DNA of 64,000 bases from an uncultured Clostridia bacterium (GTDB taxonomy: Bacteria; Bacillota; Clostridia; Christensenellales; Borkfalkiaceae). Under the pieces are notes generated by a model that ran no database searches, was not told the origin of the DNA, and worked only from the letters and a program-made list of their open reading frames with translations. The first letter of the stretch is position 1. Every line of letters starts with the position of its first letter. Of the stretch, positions 56,163 through 63,908 are shown piece by piece. The position numbers and the translations under genes are program-made. The stretch covers positions 55,210 to 119,209 of the forward strand of contig CASEDP010000003.1 of NCBI GenBank assembly GCA_949286835.1, given 5' to 3'.

Positions 56163-57038
56163 TCACAGCGCCTCTCTGAAACCCTTGCCCACAATCTCTG
56201 TCGCGTCGGTTATTATGACGAAGGAGGTGGGGTCAAGTTTCTTTACGGTCGTCTTGATGTTCAGCGCCTCGCCGCGCTTGCACACGCATACGAGCACCGC
56301 TTTGTCCTGGTCGGTATATCCGCCGTGCGCGTCGTAACGGGTATAGTCGCGCTTGATTACGTCAATTATATATTTGCCTATCTCCTCCGGGTGAGAGGTG
56401 ATTATCGTCAGACACTTGCTCTTGCCTATGTTCTCTATTACGCCGTCAATTATGAACGCCTTTGCAAACAGACCGAGGACGGAATAGAGCCCCGCCTGAA
56501 TTCCGAAGAGGAATGCGCAACAGGCGATAGCCACGTCGGAGATTAAAAGCGCCCTGCCCGTATTTATGTTTGTGTACTTCTTGAGCATGAGCGCAACTAT
56601 GTCCGTTCCTCCGGTCGTCGCCTTGCAGTTGAATATTATCGCGCTGCCCACGCCCGTGAGGAGCATGGCATAAACGAGCTCCATAAACGGCTGGTCGGTC
56701 AGCGGCTGGGAAAGGGGTATCAGCCTTTCAAACAACATATTTTCCGCCGAATATATTAGCGAGCAATACATCGTCTTGAACGTACAGCCTTTGCCGAGGA
56801 ATATAAAGCCCACTACGATGAGCGCCGCGTTTATTATCATCACCAGGTCGGACTGTTTGAGGGGTACATAGTCTGCAAGTATTATGGCAATGCCGCTCAC
56901 GCCGCCGGTGGCGAAATGGTTGGGCGATTTGAAAAAATAGACGCCTGCCGCAAGACAGAGCGTGCCTATGTTCATCAGCAGAAATTCAAACAGCCACTCA
57001 AGTACCTGTTTTTTTTCGACGCGTGCAAATTTTTTCAT
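56163..57038 (-). CDS. YitT family membrane protein (DUF161 plus DUF2179)
   Basis: 291 residues: five or six membrane helices with the family motif NHFATGGVSGIAIIL (about 42-56) and NCKATTGGTDIVALML, then a cytoplasmic DUF2179 domain (SHPEEIGKYIIDVIKRD; CKRGEALNIKTTVKKLDPTS). Widespread in Firmicutes, often in several copies; transport function suspected but not proven. A strong promoter precedes it. Confidence 0.92.
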   Translation of the reverse strand: MKKFARVEKKQVLEWLFEFLLMNIGTLCLAAGVYFFKSPNHFATGGVSGIAIILADYVPLKQSDLVMIINAALIVVGFIFLGKGCTFKTMYCSLIYSAENMLFERLIPLSQPLTDQPFMELVYAMLLTGVGSAIIFNCKATTGGTDIVALMLKKYTNINTGRALLISDVAIACCAFLFGIQAGLYSVLGLFAKAFIIDGVIENIGKSKCLTIITSHPEEIGKYIIDVIKRDYTRYDAHGGYTDQDKAVLVCVCKRGEALNIKTTVKKLDPTSFVIITDATEIVGKGFREAL

Positions 57039-57095
57039 TGCGAATAGACCTCGTTGGGTGTTGCGTCATCGGGCGGAAAGCCCGAATGCGACTAA

Positions 57096-57124
57096 ATATT
57101 ATCATATGCCGCATACAATGTCAA
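57096..57124 (-). promoter_or_regulatory. near-consensus promoter of the YitT gene
   Basis: On the minus strand TTGACA (57124-57119), a 17-base spacer and TAATAT (57101-57096). Confidence 0.75.
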
Positions 57125-57159
57125 TGTAACTAAATGCAAGTTTTTAACTTTTTAAACTA

Positions 57160-57188
57160 TTGACTTTAACATAGTTACGTGTTACAAT
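57160..57188 (+). promoter_or_regulatory. promoter of the alpha-glucan genes
   Basis: TTGACT (57160-57165), a 17-base spacer and TACAAT (57183-57188), about 55 bases before ATG 57245. Confidence 0.7.
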
Positions 57189-57244
57189 TTTAAGGTAAAA
57201 TACATACTTTAAAGGTAAATAAGCTAAATATTCCGGATTTATTT

Positions 57245-59293
57245 ATGATTAACAGACAGGCGCTTTTTACAGATGAGACCGTGACGTTCAAGACCCCTTA
57301 CGAGCCGAAAAGGGGCGACAGGGTGACGCTCCGCTTCCGCACGCTGAAGGGTGAAAATTCAAGGGTATATGTAGTACTCGGCGGAAAGAGCAGACTGATG
57401 AAAAAAGAGGGTAACTCGCGGGATGATTTTTTTGATTACTACACCATAACTTTTACCTGCGGGGCGCGCCCCGTAAGCTACTATTTCAAGCTGGAAGACG
57501 ACAACGACGAGGTGTACTATAACAGGCTGGGCGTGGTCAACAACAACCAGTCGGAGTATAATTTTTCCTTTGTCCCCGGTTTTTCGGTGCCCGATTGGGC
57601 AAAGGGCAGGGTGTTCTATCAGATATACTGCGACCGCTTTTGCAACGGCAACCCCGACAATGACGTGGAGGACAACGAGTATTACTATACGGGCGGACAT
57701 TCCCGCAAGATAAAGGACTGGTACCAGCTCCCCGGCACGCTGGATGTTAACTGCTTTTACGGCGGCGACCTCCGGGGCGTCGAAAAAAAGCTTGACTATC
57801 TTTCCGAACTCGGCATAGAGGCGGTATATTTCAACCCGCTCTTCGTGTCGCCCTCCAACCACAAGTACGACACGCAGGACTATGACTACATCGACCCGCA
57901 TCTCGCCGTAATCGAAAACGACCTTGACCACAGGATGGAGGATTGGGAAAAGCACAACGGCTATGCCCCCAAATATATAAAGAGGGTGACCGACAAGACC
58001 AATCTCGAAAGGTCGAACGAATACTTCGCCAGCCTTGTCAGGAAGATGCACGCCCGCGGAATGAAGGTCATCGTCGACGGCGTGTTCAACCACTGCGGTT
58101 CCTTTCACAAGTGGATGGACAGGGAGGGGATATACCTCAACAAGCCGGGCTATAAGTTGGGCGCATACCAGTCGGTGGACAGCAAGTTCCGCAAGTATTT
58201 CAGGTTCACAAATCCCGACGTCGCCAACAGCGAATACGAGGGATGGTGGGGCTTCAAGACGCTCCCCAAGCTCAACTATGAGGAGAGCGACGAACTGACC
58301 GAGCGCATACTGAAGGTGGGCGAAAAGTGGGTTTCCAAGCCTTTTTTTGCGGACGGCTGGCGCCTCGACGTCGCCGCAGACCTCGGACACAGCGCAAAAT
58401 TCAACCATAAATTCTGGAAGATGTTCAAGGAGAGGGTTAGGGCTGCCAATCCCGAAGCCTTCATCTTTGCCGAACATTACGGCAACCCCTCGGCGTGGTT
58501 CAACGGCGGCGAGTGGGACAGCGTTATGAATTACGACGCGTTTATGGAGCCCGTCACTTGGTTCCTTACGGGAATGGAAAAGCACTCGCACGCGTTCGAC
58601 GGCAGCAAGCTCTACGACGGCAAGGAGTTCTTCGCCAGTATGTTCAAGCATATGGCAACCTTTCCCCGCCCCTCGCTGGACAGCGCCATTAACCAGCTTT
58701 CAAATCACGACCATTCGCGCTTTCTCACGCGCACCAACCGCACGGTGGGCACGCTCAAGTCAATGGGCGGCGAGGCGGCGTCGATAGGTACGGATAACCG
58801 CATACTCTTCCTCGCCGTTCTCATTCAGATGACGTGGCCGGGCAGCCCCGCAATCTATTACGGCGACGAGGTGGGGCAGGTCGGCTGGACCGACCCCGAC
58901 AGCCGCAGGACTTTCCCCTGGGGCATAGAGGAGTGGGAAGTCTACGATATGCACAAGAGCGCAATAGCGCTCAGGAAGCAGATAAAGTGCCTAAAGATGG
59001 GTTCGCTCGTTCCGCTGGACGCGGGCAACGGCTATATCGTCTACGGCAGGTTCGACGGCGACGACTGCGCCATAATCGCAATAAACGCCGGCGACAAGGA
59101 AGTAAAAATCGGCGTGCCCGTATGGATGGCAACGGGGCAGAAGCACGGGCATATGAAGCTGATGTATTCGGTGGGCGCGCAGTACGGCAAGTACGACCAG
59201 AACGCCGAAGTAACCTTCGGCAGACTGCCGCTCGCCCTCGCGCCAAAGAGCGGCTGCGTCTACTACACAAGTTTTGAAAGAGCAAAAAATTAA
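57245..59293 (+). CDS. GH13 alpha-amylase family enzyme, neopullulanase/maltogenic type
   Basis: 682 residues, no signal peptide, so cytoplasmic. N-terminal CBM34-like beta domain (about 1-115), then the barrel beginning KGRVFYQIYCDRFCNG. Catalytic regions: I DGVFNHCG, II GWRLDVAAD (nucleophile Asp), III FAEHYG (acid/base Glu), IV LSNHDHSRF. The HKYDTQDYDYIDP segment is typical of neopullulanase and cyclomaltodextrinase. Probably breaks down glycogen or imported maltodextrins. The next gene, glgB, starts 30 bases on, so both serve alpha-glucan metabolism. The ribosome site is weak. Confidence 0.92.
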   Translation: MINRQALFTDETVTFKTPYEPKRGDRVTLRFRTLKGENSRVYVVLGGKSRLMKKEGNSRDDFFDYYTITFTCGARPVSYYFKLEDDNDEVYYNRLGVVNNNQSEYNFSFVPGFSVPDWAKGRVFYQIYCDRFCNGNPDNDVEDNEYYYTGGHSRKIKDWYQLPGTLDVNCFYGGDLRGVEKKLDYLSELGIEAVYFNPLFVSPSNHKYDTQDYDYIDPHLAVIENDLDHRMEDWEKHNGYAPKYIKRVTDKTNLERSNEYFASLVRKMHARGMKVIVDGVFNHCGSFHKWMDREGIYLNKPGYKLGAYQSVDSKFRKYFRFTNPDVANSEYEGWWGFKTLPKLNYEESDELTERILKVGEKWVSKPFFADGWRLDVAADLGHSAKFNHKFWKMFKERVRAANPEAFIFAEHYGNPSAWFNGGEWDSVMNYDAFMEPVTWFLTGMEKHSHAFDGSKLYDGKEFFASMFKHMATFPRPSLDSAINQLSNHDHSRFLTRTNRTVGTLKSMGGEAASIGTDNRILFLAVLIQMTWPGSPAIYYGDEVGQVGWTDPDSRRTFPWGIEEWEVYDMHKSAIALRKQIKCLKMGSLVPLDAGNGYIVYGRFDGDDCAIIAINAGDKEVKIGVPVWMATGQKHGHMKLMYSVGAQYGKYDQNAEVTFGRLPLALAPKSGCVYYTSFERAKN

Positions 59294-59323
59294 AAAAGTT
59301 TAATATAAATCAGGGGGAACAAA

Positions 59324-61426
59324 ATGGAAAACAGATTTTTCGGCGATTTGGACAGATATCTCTTCCATCACGGCACGCATTACGAGCTGTATGAAAAGAT
59401 GGGCGCGCACATACGCGAGGTAAACGGGGTACGCGGCACGCACTTCGTCCTCTGGGCGCCCTCCGCAAGGGCGGTCTGCGTCGTCTCCGACGGCAACGGC
59501 TGGACGCCCTGGCGCGACATAATGGAAAAGGTCGACGACAGCATCTGGGAACTCTTCGTGCCCGGAATGTGCGAGGGGGTAAAGTATAAATTCCTCGTCG
59601 TCAGGGCAGACGGCAGCGAGGTCTATAAGATAGACCCCTACGAGTACGGCAGCGAAAAGCGCCCCGCAAACGCCTCCGTCGTCACCAATCTCTCCGCGTA
59701 CGAATGGGGCGACGCCGAATATCTCAAGGCGAAGAAGGGCGAAAACTACCTCGAAAAGCCTATGGCTGTGTACGAAGTGCATCTCGGAAGCTGGAAAAAG
59801 GACACCGAAAAGTGGTGGGACGAGGACCAGTTCCTCGACTATCGCCGCCTCGCCCACGAGCTGTGCGAATACGTGCAGTATATGGGCTATACCCACGTAG
59901 AGGTAATGGGTATATGCGAATATCCCTTCGACCCGTCGTGGGGATATCAGGTAACGGGCTACTTCTGCCCTACGGCAAGGTACGGTTCTCCCCAGGACTT
60001 TATGTACTTCGTCGACTATATGCACCAACACGGCATCGGCGTCATTCTGGACTGGGTGCCCGCGCATTTCCCTAAAGACGATTTCGGGCTTGCCAACTTC
60101 GACGGCACGCCCCTCTATGAATACGGCGACCCGCTGAGGGCGGAATATCCCGAATGGGGCACAAAGGCGTTCGACCTCGGCAAGAAGGAGGTCTCTAACT
60201 TCCTCATCGCGTCGGCGTTCTTCTGGGTAAACAAATACCACATCGACGCCCTTCGCGCGGACGCGGTTGCGGCAATGCTCTATTGCTCCTTCGGCAGAAA
60301 GGAATGGCGTCCGAACAAGGACGGCGGCGACTGGAACCTTGAAAGTTTTGAATTTTTCCGCCACCTCAACAGCGTGCTTAGAAGCCGAACCGACGCGTTT
60401 ATCATCGCGGAGGACAGCTCGATACTCGCGGGCGTCACAAAGCCCGCCAAGGACGGCGGTCTCGGCTTCGGTCTCAAGTGGGATATGGGCTGGATGAATG
60501 AGACGTTGAGTTACATAAAGAAAGACCCCGTCTACCGCAAATATCATCACTATCTGATGACGCACCCCACCGAATACGTCTTTGACGAGCACTATATGCT
60601 GGTGCTTTCCCACGACGAAGTGGTATACGGCAAGGGCAGTATGTACACCAAGATGCCCGGCAACAAGATGGACAAGCTCGGCGGGCTGAAGTGTTTCTAC
60701 ACTATGATGATGGGTCACCCCGGCAAAAAACTGCTGTTTATGGGGCAGGATTTCGCGCAGATAAACGAGTGGTACTATAAGGTAAGTTTGGACTGGCACC
60801 TCTGCGACGACCCCGGTCACAGGGACGTAATGGACTGCTACAGGGCTCTTTTGCATCTCTATAAGGAGCGCCCCGTGCTCCACAACGACACGAGTTGGCA
60901 GTCCTTTGAATGGATAGAGAGCGGCGACGTACAGCGTTCGATATTCGCGTTCATACGCCGCAACCCCTGGAACTATAACGACGGGCTTATCTTCGTCTGC
61001 AATATGACGCCCACGCAATACGACAATTACGGCGTAGGCGCTCCCGTGGACGGAAAGTATAAGCGCGTGTTCTCTACCTATCCGGAGGGCGACCTTATGG
61101 AAGTGGAGGCGGAAAACGTGCTCTGCAACGGCAGACCGTACAGGTGCACGTTCAGGCTTCGTCCCTTCGAGGCGGTCATTTTTGAAATTCCCTACCACGA
61201 AAGCACACCCGAAGAGGAGAAGAAAAAGAAGTCCGCAATCTCCCGCACCAAGAGAGAGCACAAGGCGGCAAAGAACGACTTCTCGCACGTGCCCGAAGTG
61301 CCCGTTCCCGAAGGGCTTGGAGGCGAAGATGTAAAGCCCGCAAAGGCAAAAAAGCCCAGAGCGGCTTCGGCTAAAAAGACCTCTGCGGCTAAAAAGACGG
61401 CTTCCGCAAAGAAGAGCGAAGAGTGA
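59324..61426 (+). CDS. glgB: 1,4-alpha-glucan branching enzyme with a Lys/Ala-rich tail
   Basis: 700 residues. N-terminal CBM48 (GTHFVLWAPSARAVCVVSD), EVHLGSWKK, EVMGICEYPFDPSWGYQVTG, then barrel catalytic parts: DALRADAVAAMLY (nucleophile), FIIAEDSS (acid), LSHDEVVYGKGS. It forms alpha-1,6 branches in glycogen. The enzyme proper ends around residue 630; the last 70 residues are a low-complexity tail, KKKKSAISRTKREHK, a Pro/Val linker (VPEVPVPEG), then repeated AKK units (AASAKKTSAAKK), like histone H1-type tails. The ribosome site AGGGGGAAC precedes ATG. No glgA, glgC or glgP lies in the window. Confidence 0.95.
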   Translation: MENRFFGDLDRYLFHHGTHYELYEKMGAHIREVNGVRGTHFVLWAPSARAVCVVSDGNGWTPWRDIMEKVDDSIWELFVPGMCEGVKYKFLVVRADGSEVYKIDPYEYGSEKRPANASVVTNLSAYEWGDAEYLKAKKGENYLEKPMAVYEVHLGSWKKDTEKWWDEDQFLDYRRLAHELCEYVQYMGYTHVEVMGICEYPFDPSWGYQVTGYFCPTARYGSPQDFMYFVDYMHQHGIGVILDWVPAHFPKDDFGLANFDGTPLYEYGDPLRAEYPEWGTKAFDLGKKEVSNFLIASAFFWVNKYHIDALRADAVAAMLYCSFGRKEWRPNKDGGDWNLESFEFFRHLNSVLRSRTDAFIIAEDSSILAGVTKPAKDGGLGFGLKWDMGWMNETLSYIKKDPVYRKYHHYLMTHPTEYVFDEHYMLVLSHDEVVYGKGSMYTKMPGNKMDKLGGLKCFYTMMMGHPGKKLLFMGQDFAQINEWYYKVSLDWHLCDDPGHRDVMDCYRALLHLYKERPVLHNDTSWQSFEWIESGDVQRSIFAFIRRNPWNYNDGLIFVCNMTPTQYDNYGVGAPVDGKYKRVFSTYPEGDLMEVEAENVLCNGRPYRCTFRLRPFEAVIFEIPYHESTPEEEKKKKSAISRTKREHKAAKNDFSHVPEVPVPEGLGGEDVKPAKAKKPRAASAKKTSAAKKTASAKKSEE

Positions 61427-61611
61427 CGGCGTATGTGCACATCATAGCGCGCATAGGCGTAGAACTCCGCGCCCGTCGGCGAAGGAATGTAGTACCCGAC
61501 GATATAGCTTCCGCCCTCTTCGCGTATTACCCTGCGCGAGGGGGCGGAATGTCTCGTAAGCTATCTCAACGGCGGGCAATACGTCGCGGGAATATAAATT
61601 AAGACAGGACG
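61427..61611. other. possible gene remnant downstream of glgB
   Basis: No complete gene. On the minus strand one frame reads protein-like (REEGGSYIVGYYIPSPTG, then AEFYAYARYDVH) but lacks a start and runs into glgB antisense. It may be a fragment of a lost gene. Low confidence. Confidence 0.2.
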
Positions 61612-61642
61612 GGCGCGGCGCCACTCAGGCGCCGCGCCTTTA
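61612..61642 (+). terminator. terminator after glgB
   Basis: GGCGCGGCGCC (61612-61622) pairs with GGCGCCGCGCC (61628-61638), then TTTATGG. Confidence 0.55.
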
Positions 61643-61719
61643 TGGTGTCGCTGAGTTGCGCTGCCGGAAATCGTTGTGTTTTTTATTGGGTGTAATTAAC
61701 AATATTTCCATATTGAGGA

Positions 61720-61747
61720 TTGAAATTTTTTGCGTATGTGTTATAAT
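61720..61747 (+). promoter_or_regulatory. promoter of the 50-residue membrane protein gene
   Basis: TTGAAA (61720-61725), a 16-base spacer and TATAAT (61742-61747), 49 bases before ATG 61796. Confidence 0.65.
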
Positions 61748-61795
61748 TACAATGTCGAATAAAGTTATTGTTTCAAAAATTTTGAGGGGGTGTTT

Positions 61796-61948
61796 ATGGA
61801 ACTTGCTCTGTCAATTATATCTTTGATTGTCGGGTTGGTCTCAATAGTCCTTGCAATTTTTTCGATGGCTTCAACCAAAAAAACGCAAGACCGAATTGTG
61901 GATATATGTAAAAAAATTCGCAAGTCGATTGACGGCAAAGATGATTAA
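61796..61948 (+). CDS. 50-residue single-pass membrane protein
   Basis: ATG 61796 with GAGGGGG five bases before it. Sequence begins MELALSIISLIVGLVSIVLA, a membrane helix over residues 3-24, followed by a charged cytoplasmic tail (STKKTQDRIVDICKKIRKS, then DGKDD). The independent promoter and ribosome site make it a convincing small gene. Single-helix proteins of this kind may be toxins, regulators of membrane enzymes or phage remnants; none can be chosen. Confidence 0.65.
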   Translation: MELALSIISLIVGLVSIVLAIFSMASTKKTQDRIVDICKKIRKSIDGKDD

Positions 61949-62053
61949 AGACTAAGAATAACTATTTTGAAAAATTCTCATTCCTTCTCGCAGGGCGCAA
62001 GGGTAACGCCCTGCTCGGTCACCGCTCGGACGGGGTATGTGCTCGCTCGTCGC

Positions 62054-62200
62054 CTCGTATCCTCGTTGGTCGTCCCCGCGACGCCTCACGCTGACGCTCG
62101 GCAAGTCGCGGTCTCTCCGCGGCACACGAAAGGTGCTGCTCGTCTCGCGCATATACAAACGGTGGGTGTCCACCGTTTTAAGAAATATATGCGCTCGTCC
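62054..62200. repeat. dispersed structured repeat, copy B
   Basis: 62054-62125 matches copy A at 20524-20598 with about five differences. A 31-base insertion follows, then the hairpin AAACGGTGG (62157-62165), loop GTGT, CCACCGTTT (62170-62178), and TAAGAAATATATGCGCTCGTC, matching TATGAAATGCGTCGCTCGTC in copy A. The whole lies downstream of tRNA-Arg on the minus strand. The gap 61949-62487 otherwise holds two terminators, the tRNA-end duplicate and a hairpin at 62308-62342. Confidence 0.75.
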
Positions 62201-62250
62201 TTCGGTTCGACGGAACCAGAGACGCAGGGCAGAGCTCTTTTCAATGAATA

Positions 62251-62290
62251 ACAAAAAATGCGAAAGAATTTTTTCTTTCGCATTTTTTGT
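62251..62290 (-). terminator. terminator after the duplicated tRNA end
   Basis: An 18-bp perfect stem (62251-62268 with 62273-62290) directly after the CCA end of the tRNA fragment on the minus strand; the U tract is TTTTTTGTTA. Confidence 0.75.
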
Positions 62291-62308
62291 GGTGCACCGT
62301 AAGGAATT
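62290..62308 (-). repeat. 19-bp duplicate of the tRNA-Arg 3' end (att-like)
   Basis: TGGTGCACCGTAAGGAATT at 62290-62308 is identical to 62488-62506, which is the CCA end, acceptor strand and part of the T arm of tRNA-Arg read on the minus strand. The two copies are 198 bases apart and each is followed (minus strand) by its own hairpin terminator of different sequence. Confidence 0.8.
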
Positions 62309-62342
62309 TTGCCGAAACCCTTGAAAGGGAACCCTCGGCAAA
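62308..62342. other. hairpin between the tRNA-end copies
   Basis: TTTGCCGA (62308-62315) pairs with TCGGCAAA (62335-62342); an inner CCCTT (62318-62322) pairs with AAGGG (62325-62329). The remaining bases up to 62441 show no gene. Confidence 0.5.
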
Positions 62343-62441
62343 GCGTCGCCTGCGGCTCGCACGAGCGGGCGGCACAGATATAGAAGCTATTTTTATTCAA
62401 GCCTCACGTTGCGCCGCTACGCAATTCGCTTCCGATTAGTT

Positions 62442-62488
62442 GCAAAAAGTAAAAGCTAACCCGAAAGAATTCGGGTTAGCTTTTACTT
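62442..62488 (-). terminator. tRNA-Arg terminator
   Basis: A 19-bp perfect stem (62447-62465 with 62470-62488); the minus strand then reads TTTTTGC. Confidence 0.8.
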
Positions 62489-62564
62489 GGTGCACCGTAA
62501 GGAATTCGAATCCCTAGCCTTTGGTTCCGTAGACCAACGCTCTATCCAGTTGAGCTAACGGTGC
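62488..62564 (-). tRNA. tRNA-Arg (anticodon ACG)
   Basis: A full 77-base cloverleaf with encoded CCA: acceptor GCACCGT/ACGGTGC, D stem GCTC/GAGC, anticodon stem TTGGT/ACCAA around loop CTACGGA (anticodon ACG at 62530-62528), five-base variable loop, T arm AGGGA-TTCGAAT-TCCTT. Reads the CGN arginine codons, with A34 normally turned into inosine. Its 3' end is the duplicated segment described above. A terminator follows at once, so it is a single-gene unit. Confidence 0.95.
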
Positions 62565-62675
62565 ATATTTTGTTTGCCGTGCAAAAAAAACCTCTCGCCC
62601 GACAGCCTTATCATTTTACTAAATATATTTGTCTTTGTCAAACACTTTTAAATAATTTACAAAAAATATATCGCC

Positions 62676-63191
62676 ATGCCGTGGCAGGTGTGCTACGAAG
62701 TCGATATTTCCGATTATGAAGGGCAGACGGGAGTCGAGTCCGATTACTATCCCGAAACATACAATGCGGGATATTATAAAGAGTTTTCGCTCGAATTTCA
62801 TGCTGATACAGGCAACTGTTATAGCGTCGTTGACCTCGGCGATAATTTACAAACGGCGCTCGTGTTTTCGGGTTCCCCGACCGGAATTATGGAAACGGGG
62901 GTCAACCTCGGCGAAGTACATACTTTGATGACGATAGATTATGAGCATATCGTAAAACTGACTTCCATTGATTATGAACCTCTGGAAGGGGACGCCTTTG
63001 TCGCCCAAGAGGAGATACAGTATTATGCGGGCGATCTGGATGATTTGAACGAGCGCAGCAAGACTTTTGACGCGACCGAAGAATACGGACTTTGCACCCG
63101 TATGATAAACTACTTTTTTACGGCAACCGGACTGAACAGTTCATATCAGTCGCGGACGGCTTACGACAGCCGTTATGGAGCACATCCGTGA
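62676..63191 (+). CDS. acidic protein of unknown function, possibly truncated
   Basis: 171 residues, rich in Asp, Glu and Tyr (EVDISDYEGQTGVESDYYPE), beta-rich, with no signal or membrane segment. ATG 62676 has no ribosome binding site and sits in AT-rich DNA just beyond the tRNA gene, so it may be the 3' part of a larger gene cut by a rearrangement. Its last 74 bases overlap the convergent small gene at 63118. Family not recognised. Confidence 0.45.
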   Translation: MPWQVCYEVDISDYEGQTGVESDYYPETYNAGYYKEFSLEFHADTGNCYSVVDLGDNLQTALVFSGSPTGIMETGVNLGEVHTLMTIDYEHIVKLTSIDYEPLEGDAFVAQEEIQYYAGDLDDLNERSKTFDATEEYGLCTRMINYFFTATGLNSSYQSRTAYDSRYGAHP

Positions 63192-63312
63192 AGATGTACT
63201 TCTTGTCGTTGTAGTCGCCCCAGCGGCCTATGACATAGTTGCAGACGCGCTTTGTGAGAGGACTATTCGAATTGCGCTTGATTTCCTTGACATTGGAAAG
63301 AGTGAGTTTCAT
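63118..63312 (-). CDS. small protein, third gene of a mobile-element-type trio
   Basis: 64 residues (MKLTLSNVKEIKRNSNSPLT, then VIGRWGDYNDKKYIFTDVLH). AAGGAGGACACAAA precedes ATG 63312, which overlaps the stop of the Cys-rich gene (ATGA). The last 20 or so residues are read from DNA that overlaps the convergent 171-residue gene, so its true C-end may have been altered by a junction. No known domain. Confidence 0.6.
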   Translation of the reverse strand: MKLTLSNVKEIKRNSNSPLTKRVCNYVIGRWGDYNDKKYIFTDVLHNGCRKPSATDMNCSVRLP

Positions 63313-63461
63313 TTTGTGTCCTCCTTGTGATCCGGATTGTTTTCGCATTTTGTTATGTCGCAGGAACAGCAGATGCCATCGTACCTTTTTGCTGTGTCGC
63401 AATAGTCATAATGCCTGCACTCGGAACAAAGAAGTTTGCTGTGTTTTTCGCAGTTTTTCAT
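63309..63461 (-). CDS. 50-residue Cys-rich protein, second gene of the trio
   Basis: Short gene from ATG 63461 (KNCEKHSKLLCSECRHYDYC, then RYDGICCSCDITKC) with eight Cys and two His in its first 40 residues, a likely small zinc-binding fold. GAGGAGGCGG inside the previous gene is its ribosome site; start and stop overlap both neighbours (TAATG and ATGA), strong evidence that it is translated. Confidence 0.65.
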   Translation of the reverse strand: MKNCEKHSKLLCSECRHYDYCDTAKRYDGICCSCDITKCENNPDHKEDTK

Positions 63462-63724
63462 TACGCCGCCTCCTCGAAATCGTCCGGGTAGATGCGGGTG
63501 TACATCGCGCCGTACTCAAAGTAAAGCCTGCCGTTCTTGTCCGTCATGAGGTCGTAAGTGATAACGCTTATCTTGCCTCTGTCCGTCACGGCGACTTGGA
63601 CCTCGCCTTTTTTAAGGTCGATGCCTACGAGGTTGAAGGTGATGTATTCCTCACCGTCAAACCATTCAAATTCCGAGAGATAATACTTTCGGAATTCCGA
63701 GAACTTGGAAACATCTGTTTTCAT
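63461..63724 (-). CDS. small acidic protein, first gene of the trio
   Basis: 87 residues (KTDVSKFSEFRKYYLSEFEW, GIDLKKGEVQVAVTDRGKIS, MYTRIYPDDFEEAA), alpha/beta and soluble. GGAGGTAACT precedes ATG 63724. Such short, tightly coupled acidic and Cys-rich genes are usual cargo of integrative elements, but I do not recognise the family. Confidence 0.65.
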   Translation of the reverse strand: MKTDVSKFSEFRKYYLSEFEWFDGEEYITFNLVGIDLKKGEVQVAVTDRGKISVITYDLMTDKNGRLYFEYGAMYTRIYPDDFEEAA

Positions 63725-63875
63725 AGAGTTACCTCCAAATTTTATTTTGCCTTTCGGCGGAGGCGGAGTAGCACCGATTGAGTTGATGTCTGTTCATTGC
63801 GTTTTGACCTCACGGAAGTCAATGACAAACGAAAAAATATTGCGTTCGTGTCCGAGTGTTTCAGGGCAAAAGAAA

Positions 63876-63903
63876 AAGCCGAGAAGGAAATCCTTCCCGG
63901 CTT
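63876..63903 (-). terminator. terminator of the gene at the right edge
   Basis: GCCGAGAAGGA (63878-63888) with TCCTTCCCGGC (63891-63901); on the minus strand the mismatch is a G-U pair and the stem runs into TTTTTCTTTTG. It lies 8 bases past the stop of the partial frame at 63909. Confidence 0.7.
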
Positions 63904-63908
63904 CACCG

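Noticed and set aside
63741..63875. Short minus-strand frames between the edge gene and the trio
   Set aside because: Frames of about 20-28 codons without ribosome sites; nothing to support a gene.
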